The position numbers and the translations under genes are program-made. A stretch of 64,000 nt of DNA from a virus. The notes under the pieces are model-generated. The model had not been told where the DNA came from. It saw only the letters and a list, made by a program, of their open reading frames with translations, and ran no database searches. The stretch is from IMG/VR virus record IMGVR_UViG_3300027730_000009, positions 27,974-91,973 of that record; one strand, 5' to 3'. This document shows positions 57,804 to 64,000 of this stretch, in pieces. The number at the start of each line of letters is the position of its first letter. The stretch's first letter is position 1.

Positions 57804-60800
57804 ATGTCTTTTTATTTTAAGGGTATTAAAATTGCCGATTGTTGTTATGTTCTCAATCTACCAACCAGGATAGATAGAAAAAAAGTTGTTGATGAACTTT
57901 TATCATCATTGTTTTTTTCTGGTTACACTTTTTTTGATGGTCAAGTAATTGAAAATCCAGAATTAAAAAAATTTGGATGCACCTTTTCTCATTTACAGAT
58001 TTTTCAAGAATTTTTAAAAACCGATAAACAAACTATTGTCATATTGGAGGACGACATAAAATTATTCAATGGGGTCAACAATTATCATTTGGATAATGTA
58101 TTCAATAATTGGGAAGAAACGATTTCTAATTATGATGTAATTGCTTTGGGGACAAAACTTTTACCAAGAAGTGTAATAGAACCTGAAGGTGAAACGCATG
58201 GAAATTTCAAAGAATTACTTTGCGCACATGGATTTTTTTACCACCGGACTGTTGTAGAACATATTGTTGATAAGTTATCAAATTTCGATAAACCTGGACA
58301 CCCTTTATACAAGTGTGCGATTGATATGTTTTTAAATGACATTTCAAATGTAAGATATCGGTTCAGACATTTTCATGAACTTAAAAGTTTTAAATTTGGA
58401 ATTACAATTCCAATGATTTTTAATCAATCAGCCGGCTATTCAGATAATGAAGAAACTAACGAAAATTACGAAAATTTAATTGAGCAAGCATATTGGAATG
58501 CTTTACCCATCCCAAAAAATGAAGTTATGAAAGACGAAAAAAAACCAAGAGGTTTTGTATATTATTGCAACGAAAAATACATTCCAATTGTTGAGCAATC
58601 TATACGATTAATGAGGAAATATACATCATTACCCATATACGTTTACCTTGTTGACTGCAGTTATGATTTCAAACTACCCAATGTAAACACCATAATATGG
58701 TCAGTCGAATTAGAAAATTTCGATGATGAGATGTATACCAAAGAGGATGAGAATTTTTACATTCGAAGAGAAGACAAAAGGTTCTACAAGCTTTTAATTC
58801 AACGACCATTAATTGTAAAACATTGTTTAGAAAATTTTTTAGAAACCGCAGCTTATGTTGACACCGATTCAGTCCCTATGCCTTGGGTTGAAAACTTTTT
58901 CAATCATTTTCATTATGATTCAGAAGTCCCTTATTTTACAGAATGTTTTTACAGTTATCTATCCCTCAATGGTAGAGGAAGTGGTCCTGATAATGACTTT
59001 ACAAACACGCTAGAACACGAAACTTGTGAGCTATTAGGTGTTGACCAAAGTGTGAGAAAATGGTATCGTCAAACTGGCTATTTTATCGCAGGACAAAACT
59101 GTTTGGATTTCTTAGACGAATGGCATTGGTTTTGCACCCACCCAAAAATTTTGGAAAATCCTGAGCTTTATGCTCCCTTCCATGAAGAAACCATTATGAA
59201 CGTAATGATGTGGAAAAAAAAGGTTTTCAAAGGGCTTCATTTGGTTTACGTAAACGCTACGTCTGAAACCGTTGATAAGCTCTTTAATGAAATTACTTTC
59301 AATGGTGAAAATCAAATTTTGGGTCCATGGTTTGGAGTTCCCGGTGAATTAGAACACATCTACTTTTTACATGGTGAAAAAAGATTGGAAGTAATGAGTG
59401 AAATGTCAAAAAAAATAGACAACTACACAACCAAAACTAAACCAAGAATTCTTTTTCTAGCCCCCCATTTATCAACTGGAGGAATGCCAGGATTTTTACT
59501 TAAAAGGATTTTGACCCTTCAAGAATATAGAAACGAGTTTGATTTATATGTTGTTGAATACTCCAATTACAGTGATGAATATGTTGTTCAAAAAACTAGC
59601 ATAAAACACATCATTCCAAAATCCAATTATTTCACTTTGGGTTCAGACAAAATGGAGTTAATTGACATTATTAAGAGGAATAAAATTGATGTAGTTCACA
59701 TTGACGACAATATTGAATCTTTAGAAACTTTCAATCGGACCCCAACAGCATTGATGAATGCGTTGTATGCAAACGACAGGTCTTGGTTTATTGTAGAGAC
59801 TTGTCACAACGTTTCTTTCAAACCTGAATTATCTAAAACTTTTCATCCGGATGCTTATGCTTTTTGTAGCCCATGGCACAAAGCAGTTAGTTTTTCTACA
59901 ATGCCTTCATATTCCGAGGTTATCGAATTTCCCATCGATACTTTGTCAACACCAGATGAAATTAAAGAGGGGATTCAAACTGCACTTGGTTTAAATCCAG
60001 AAAAAATTCATATTGTAAATGTAGGTCTTTGGACACCAGGAAAGAATCAAAAAGAGGGTATTGAACTTGCAAGATTATTTGAATTTAGTAATCCCGAATA
60101 TGAGTTTCACTTTATTGGCAATCAGGCACCTAATTTCAAGGACTACTGGGAACCATTGATGATGAATTTACCAAGTAATGTTAAAGTTTGGGGTGAACGT
60201 AAAGACGCATCACTTTTTATTCAAGCTTCTGATGCATTCCTCTTTAATTCTACTTGGGAATGTAATCCTTTAGTTTTGCGTGAAGCCATATCTTTTGGTA
60301 AAAAAATTCTAGCAAGAAACCTTCCGGAATATATGGGAATGTTTGACGAGTATATCGTACCAATTAACAGCAACTTAGAGGAGCTTAAAACTAAGCTCGT
60401 TGACTTGGTAAAATCAGACATTTGTTATTTGGTTCCCGAGGGACAATCCAAGGATTTTGCAAATAAAAATGCTGATTTATATCATAAGGTAATTAATTCT
60501 CCAAAAATGGAGAATGAAAGAATGGTTACGGATGTAAAAATTATTCAACATTTTGTAAATCAACCATTCCTAGAAATCGTTGGTAACTCGGATTCGGATT
60601 TTAGAGTTGAATTTTATGATGAACAGGGTGTTTGCCATTATAACAACACGATTAAATCAAATCATTGGATACGACTTAATCGACAATACTACACCAAATG
60701 GACAACTAAAGTTTATAAAGACGACAAATTGATTCACAACAAAACTTTGGATTTAAAAAATAAGAGAGTCTTCATTTCTTTTGATAGCAAATCTTTAGGA

Positions 60801-61598
60801 GATAGCGTTGCTTGGATACCTTATGTTCTAGAGTTTCAAACTAAACATGACTGCAAAGTTATTGTATCCACATTTTGGAATAAGCTTTTCAAAAACACAT
60901 ATCCCGAACTTGAATTTGTTGAGCCAGGAGCTGTTGTCCACAACTTAATGGCTATGTACAAGTTAGGTTGGTTTTACAATATGGATATGGAACCAGTTGC
61001 ACCAAATCTTATTCCACTGCAAAAAGCAGCATCGAACATTTTAGGTTTAGATTTCGAAGAAATTCAACCGAGAATAGATGTCCATATTAAAGAAAGACCC
61101 TACAAGGAAAAGTATGTGGCTATTGCAACCAATTCAACTGCAGGTTTGAAATTTTGGACAAGAGATGGTTGGCAACAACTTGTTGATTACTTAATATCAA
61201 AAGGGTATAAGGTGATTAACGTTTCAAAAGAAAAAAATCCTTTCAGGGGAGTGAACGAATTAAAAGATACTTCTATTGAAAATACAATGAACGTGATACA
61301 CCACAGTGAATTTCTAATAGGACTTTCCAGTGGATTGTCTTGGCTTAGTTGGGGTATGGGAAAACACGTTGTAATGATTTCGAACTTTACAAAAGATGAC
61401 CACGAATTTACTTCAAATTGTACTAGAATCACGAATCCTGAAGTATGTAATGGTTGTTGGAATAATCCAAAATTTGTATTCGACAAAGGAGATTGGGATT
61501 GGTGTCCAGAACACAAAGGAACCCCAAGACAATTTGAATGTCACACTTCTATCACCCCAAAAATGGTGATAAATAAAATTGAAAAACTAGTTAGTTGA
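57804..61598 (+). CDS. four-module glycosyltransferase fusion (GT25-like, GT-A, GT4-like, TibC-type)
   Basis: A 1264-residue protein with four enzyme modules. Residues 10-210 are GT25-like: CYVLNLPTRIDRKK, FGCTFSHL and VILEDDI (79-85). Residues 250-500 are a GT-A module with DTDS at 353-356. Residues 545-900 are a GT-B, GT4-like module: RILFLAPHLSTGGM, VGLWTPGKNQKEG and NPLVLREAISFG. Residues 910-1264 are a beta domain plus a TibC/Aah-type heptosyltransferase: FDSKSLGDSVAWIPYV, STFWNKLF, GLSSGLSWLSWGMGKHVV and the four-Cys finger C1215, C1218, C1234, C1246. It should assemble a multi-sugar glycan on protein in the cytoplasm. Donor and acceptor are unknown. Confidence 0.9.
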   Translation: MSFYFKGIKIADCCYVLNLPTRIDRKKVVDELLSSLFFSGYTFFDGQVIENPELKKFGCTFSHLQIFQEFLKTDKQTIVILEDDIKLFNGVNNYHLDNVFNNWEETISNYDVIALGTKLLPRSVIEPEGETHGNFKELLCAHGFFYHRTVVEHIVDKLSNFDKPGHPLYKCAIDMFLNDISNVRYRFRHFHELKSFKFGITIPMIFNQSAGYSDNEETNENYENLIEQAYWNALPIPKNEVMKDEKKPRGFVYYCNEKYIPIVEQSIRLMRKYTSLPIYVYLVDCSYDFKLPNVNTIIWSVELENFDDEMYTKEDENFYIRREDKRFYKLLIQRPLIVKHCLENFLETAAYVDTDSVPMPWVENFFNHFHYDSEVPYFTECFYSYLSLNGRGSGPDNDFTNTLEHETCELLGVDQSVRKWYRQTGYFIAGQNCLDFLDEWHWFCTHPKILENPELYAPFHEETIMNVMMWKKKVFKGLHLVYVNATSETVDKLFNEITFNGENQILGPWFGVPGELEHIYFLHGEKRLEVMSEMSKKIDNYTTKTKPRILFLAPHLSTGGMPGFLLKRILTLQEYRNEFDLYVVEYSNYSDEYVVQKTSIKHIIPKSNYFTLGSDKMELIDIIKRNKIDVVHIDDNIESLETFNRTPTALMNALYANDRSWFIVETCHNVSFKPELSKTFHPDAYAFCSPWHKAVSFSTMPSYSEVIEFPIDTLSTPDEIKEGIQTALGLNPEKIHIVNVGLWTPGKNQKEGIELARLFEFSNPEYEFHFIGNQAPNFKDYWEPLMMNLPSNVKVWGERKDASLFIQASDAFLFNSTWECNPLVLREAISFGKKILARNLPEYMGMFDEYIVPINSNLEELKTKLVDLVKSDICYLVPEGQSKDFANKNADLYHKVINSPKMENERMVTDVKIIQHFVNQPFLEIVGNSDSDFRVEFYDEQGVCHYNNTIKSNHWIRLNRQYYTKWTTKVYKDDKLIHNKTLDLKNKRVFISFDSKSLGDSVAWIPYVLEFQTKHDCKVIVSTFWNKLFKNTYPELEFVEPGAVVHNLMAMYKLGWFYNMDMEPVAPNLIPLQKAASNILGLDFEEIQPRIDVHIKERPYKEKYVAIATNSTAGLKFWTRDGWQQLVDYLISKGYKVINVSKEKNPFRGVNELKDTSIENTMNVIHHSEFLIGLSSGLSWLSWGMGKHVVMISNFTKDDHEFTSNCTRITNPEVCNGCWNNPKFVFDKGDWDWCPEHKGTPRQFECHTSITPKMVINKIEKLVS

Positions 61599-61602
61599 AA
61601 AT

Positions 61603-62508
61603 TTATTGAGAACGGTTTTCCCAAGGAAAATCTTCGGTAGTGTTTTCTAAACCCAACCAATTTGTGAATTTCTTTAATTCTCCTGGTTTTTCAATTTCAA
61701 CAATAAAAAAGTTTTTCTTTTTGGAAAAAAAATTCACACAATTTTCAATGTGTGTATCATATACTTTTGTTAATTTGTTTTCCAGATTATCTAAACTATC
61801 TATGCCCCATGATTTAAAAATAGGATATAGGTGACCTATAAGTTTAGATTGTGTCCCATCCGACATGTATGTGTGAATATATGAATTATCGAAAATTAAA
61901 GCATTCCCTTTAAGCGAATCGTAAAAGTTTACAACGCTCTTAACCCATTTTTTGGTGTTTGCTCTAAGGGTTAACACATAAATGTCATTTGGTCTATTAT
62001 CAAATATTATTTCATGAATGCCTGGAAAAGAAAATGGCGCATCATTAAATACATTGTACTGGGGGTTATTTAAAATAGATATTAATTTACCATAATCTTT
62101 GTGAAAAACATCTGGAACAACATTGTGTAATAAGGCTTGTTCTGGAAAAACACTATAACCGAAATTATCTAATGCTTTGACAAAAGAAGATGTACCAGTT
62201 TTGTTCAAACCCAAACAAATTATGTTTTGTGTTTTACTTGAATCAGATAACTCAGTTTCAATAAGTTTTTCTGACAAAAGCTCCTTAGATGTTGCATCCC
62301 TCAAAATTAGTTTTGAACAGCCACGATAATCTAAATTTGGTATAAACCAAACCCCTTTTCCTTGAAAACAAAACGTGATTGTTCGATTAACCCATTCAAC
62401 ACCCAAAAGGTTTGTAGATATTGTTACAGTAATTGGGTCTGAACCTAAATAAATTATCTTATATCTATTATTAACAATTTCAAATTTAAAAATGTCTTTC
62501 CAGTGCAT
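61603..62508 (-). CDS. sulfotransferase with N-terminal beta domain
   Basis: A 301-residue protein. Residues 1-90 form a beta domain similar in shape to the accessory domains of the neighbouring methyltransferase and glycosyltransferase. Residues 95-301 are a sulfotransferase of the Sulfotransfer_4-like type: IICLGLNKTGTSSF at 96-109 is the PAPS 5'-phosphosulfate loop, NDAPF follows, and LTLRANTKKWVKSV is the 3'-phosphate-binding segment. It would move sulfate from PAPS to a hydroxyl, most likely of a sugar. It converges on the glycosyltransferase gene with 4 bases between the stops. A TATTTATAAA box is 26 bases upstream. Confidence 0.85.
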   Translation of the reverse strand: MHWKDIFKFEIVNNRYKIIYLGSDPITVTISTNLLGVEWVNRTITFCFQGKGVWFIPNLDYRGCSKLILRDATSKELLSEKLIETELSDSSKTQNIICLGLNKTGTSSFVKALDNFGYSVFPEQALLHNVVPDVFHKDYGKLISILNNPQYNVFNDAPFSFPGIHEIIFDNRPNDIYVLTLRANTKKWVKSVVNFYDSLKGNALIFDNSYIHTYMSDGTQSKLIGHLYPIFKSWGIDSLDNLENKLTKVYDTHIENCVNFFSKKKNFFIVEIEKPGELKKFTNWLGLENTTEDFPWENRSQ

Positions 62509-62534
62509 GAGTAAAAAATAGTTTTTTGTTTTGT

Positions 62535-62544
62535 TTTATAAATA
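62535..62544 (-). promoter_or_regulatory. TATTTAT-class promoter box
   Basis: TATTTATAAA, 26 bases before the sulfotransferase start at 62508. It begins right after the T run of the terminator. Confidence 0.45.
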
Positions 62545-62570
62545 AAAAAGGGGACCTAAGTCCCCTTTTT
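62544..62570. terminator. bidirectional intrinsic terminator
   Basis: AAAAAA, GGGGAC, a four-base loop, GTCCCC, TTTTT. On the minus strand it closes the tail-fibre gene ending at 62572, only one base from its stop codon. Confidence 0.85.
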
Positions 62571-62571
62571 G

Positions 62572-64000
62572 TTATACTTTCTTGGGATAGTATTCCAACC
62601 AAACTTTTGGAACATCTTTACGCTCTGCGTGAACGATGAAGAACGCACTTATTTCTCCACAACCACATCCTATAAAGACTTTGTTGTCTTCGGTTTTTTC
62701 AACGTAATGTGTGCAACCTTTTCCGATTGGTGTTAAGTAAACTGTGATACTATTCTCATCCACAAGACCTACCCAATAGTCCGGTAATTCGATTTCAGTT
62801 GAATTTGTCTTTCCTCTGAAATAAACACCATGTTCTGGTCCCTCCAAGTTACCGTATTGAAGTCTCCATGGTTCTTCTTTTGTTGGGTGGGAAATATCAA
62901 ATGATTTTGAAACTGCTGTGATTGCACTGAAGTTCAACAAACTAGCACTTCCTTGACCATCAAAAGTACCTGTATTGACATCTACTTCAGTAACAGCACC
63001 AAGTCCGATTGTTGTTCCATCATCAGAAATACTGGAGTCACCGATAGCCGTTGAACCAGTAAACTTAACTACTTGGTTTGTAGTACCTCCAACTGCAACT
63101 GAAGTTCCGCTTGTTCCTGAAGAACCACTTGTTCCCGAAGTACCTGCACTACCAGAACTACCCTGTATTCCAACAGTGTAAAAACTAACTACACAACCCT
63201 CAGATGGACCTGACGGTAATGATGTACCATTATCATCGATAAAAGTTACCCCAAAAGTCCAATAAGAACCACTATCTGTTATACTTGTTATTTCATACGC
63301 AGCTCGTCTAATAGTGCTAGGAATGTATAAACTAATTATTGAACCTAATCCCAAACCTTGCCAGAAAGTTGACCATATTTGCGGTACTGAATAATTGTTA
63401 ACCTCACTAATTTTTATTGTTGTGACATTGGTCGTAACATTGGAATCTGTGGACATTCCTAAAGGCACTGGATTAGCACCTGATGTACTTGTCAAGAACC
63501 AAGCCCCAGAGTTTCCTGGGGGTCCTATCTCACCTGAGCTTCCTGAAGAACCGCTTGTTCCCGAAGTACCACTTGTCCCAGAAGAACCCGAAGTACCAGT
63601 TGAACCACTTGTTCCAGATGAACCTGAAGTTCCTGAGGTTCCAGTCGTACCTGATGTTCCTGAGGTTCCAGTTGTACCACTTGTTCCCGATGTTCCCGAT
63701 GTACCAGTTGTTCCTGAAGTACCCGAAGTTCCAGTAGTACCACTTGTTCCCGAAGTTCCTGATGAACCTGAAGTGCCGGTGGTTCCACTTGTCCCAGATG
63801 TCCCTGCGGTACCGCTTGTTCCTGATGAACCTGAAGTTCCTGAGGTTCCAGTCGTACCTGATGTTCCTGAGGTTCCAGTTGTACCACTTGTTCCCGAGGT
63901 GCCTGATGTACCAGTTGTTCCTGAGGTACCCGAAGTTCCTGTTGTTCCGCTAGTTCCAGAGGTACCTGAGGTTCCTGAAGTACCTGTTGTGCCACTTGTT
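62572..64000 (-). CDS. tail fibre with Gly-Thr-Ser repeats (partial, 5' end outside window)
   Basis: The open frame runs to the window edge (last full codon ends at 63999). The Met assigned near 63495 is only an internal TTG. From the edge inward it encodes collagen-like Gly-Thr-Ser/Gly-Ser-Ser triplets, then SSGEIGPPGNSGAWFL, a beta domain of about 110 residues, a second short GTS stretch, and a C-terminal domain (ISHPTKEEPWRLQYGNLEGP, VYFRGKTNSTEIELPDYW, then ITVYLTPIG) that is typical of tail fibres in T4-like environmental phages. It has no S74 chaperone. The different repeat chemistry (Thr/Ser instead of Gln) separates it from the three Gly-X-Gln fibres. Confidence 0.9.
   Translation of the reverse strand, partial: TSGTTGTSGTSGTSGTSGTTGTSGTSGTTGTSGTSGTSGTTGTSGTSGTTGTSGTSGSSGTSGTAGTSGTSGTTGTSGSSGTSGTSGTTGTSGTSGTTGTSGTSGTSGTTGTSGTSGTTGTSGTSGSSGTSGSTGTSGSSGTSGTSGTSGSSGSSGEIGPPGNSGAWFLTSTSGANPVPLGMSTDSNVTTNVTTIKISEVNNYSVPQIWSTFWQGLGLGSIISLYIPSTIRRAAYEITSITDSGSYWTFGVTFIDDNGTSLPSGPSEGCVVSFYTVGIQGSSGSAGTSGTSGSSGTSGTSVAVGGTTNQVVKFTGSTAIGDSSISDDGTTIGLGAVTEVDVNTGTFDGQGSASLLNFSAITAVSKSFDISHPTKEEPWRLQYGNLEGPEHGVYFRGKTNSTEIELPDYWVGLVDENSITVYLTPIGKGCTHYVEKTEDNKVFIGCGCGEISAFFIVHAERKDVPKVWLEYYPKKV

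Noticed and set aside
62572-63495. Treating the right-edge fibre as a complete 307-residue gene
   Set aside because: The apparent start is a TTG inside an open frame that continues without a stop to the window edge.
63525-63995. Minus-strand frame rich in Gln/Val/Leu/Glu
   Set aside because: It is a shifted reading of the Gly-Thr-Ser repeat; the GTS frame is continuous with the fibre C-terminus.

Overview
The window is part of the genome of a large, AT-rich, tailed double-stranded DNA phage with several T4-type genes (recombination subunits gp46/gp47, Rnl1-type RNA ligase, DnaG-type primase, RuvC-like resolvase). The host is very probably a member of the Bacteroidota, most likely a flavobacterium. 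Four signs support this. Genes lack Shine-Dalgarno sites. Many replication-type operons start just behind a TAnnTTTG box, the known -7 element of Bacteroidota promoters. Signal peptides end in the flavobacterial style (LFSQ, LFAQ). A 57-residue protein resembles the Bacteroidota histone H1 (Hc1) family. The standard genetic code is used. I saw no tRNA, rRNA, CRISPR array, integrase or insertion sequence, and no gene-free stretch longer than about 200 bases.

Layout. 1-12.4 kb: mostly minus-strand accessory and nucleic-acid genes, including DUF192, an RNA-repair-like set (P-loop kinase, metallophosphoesterase, Rnl1 ligase, primase-like protein), a DNA methyltransferase overlapped by a LAGLIDADG homing endonuclease, DUF3310, an RMT2-like methyltransferase, a GIY-YIG endonuclease and several small proteins. 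12.4-23.8 kb: three giant tandem fibre genes made of collagen-like Gly-X-Gln repeats, each ending in a peptidase S74 intramolecular chaperone; G+C is visibly higher here. 23.9-33.9 kb: glutaredoxin, thioredoxin, PcfJ-like, DUF932, a leucine-rich-repeat protein, Dam methylase, DnaJ, H1-like and many small genes. 33.9-39.3 kb: probable virion proteins and a lysis module (multi-TM protein, amidase, spanin-like coiled-coil membrane proteins). 39.3-49.2 kb: sigma-70 factor, gp46, gp47, PD-(D/E)XK nuclease, primase and resolvase. 49.2-56.7 kb: a tail or baseplate-like structural protein and a run of cysteine-rich modular proteins joined by Thr-Pro linkers. 56.8-62.5 kb: a glycan-modification cassette. 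62.6 kb to the edge: the C-terminal part of another tail fibre with Gly-Thr-Ser repeats, whose 5' end lies outside the window.

Two promoter classes seem to divide the genome. Host-like TAnnTTTG boxes precede replication, repair and regulatory operons. A TATTTAT box precedes fibre, virion, lysis, adhesin, glycan and homing-endonuclease genes, so it looks like a late-class element. Both often lie only 1-5 bases from the start codon, which implies leaderless or nearly leaderless mRNAs. The phage sigma factor is an obvious candidate for one of the classes.

The most notable system is at 51.4-62.5 kb. Thr/Pro-linked, mucin-like structural proteins sit beside a 1264-residue polypeptide that appears to fuse four glycosyltransferase modules (GT25-like, a DxD GT-A module, GT4-like, and a C-terminal module of the TibC/Aah autotransporter heptosyltransferase type with its four-cysteine metal finger). 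It is flanked by a SAM methyltransferase and a sulfotransferase. I infer a phage-encoded pathway that builds, methylates and sulfates a glycan on the virion. Nine small genes shorter than 60-65 codons, or easily missed because they overlap neighbours, were found by direct reading and are included.
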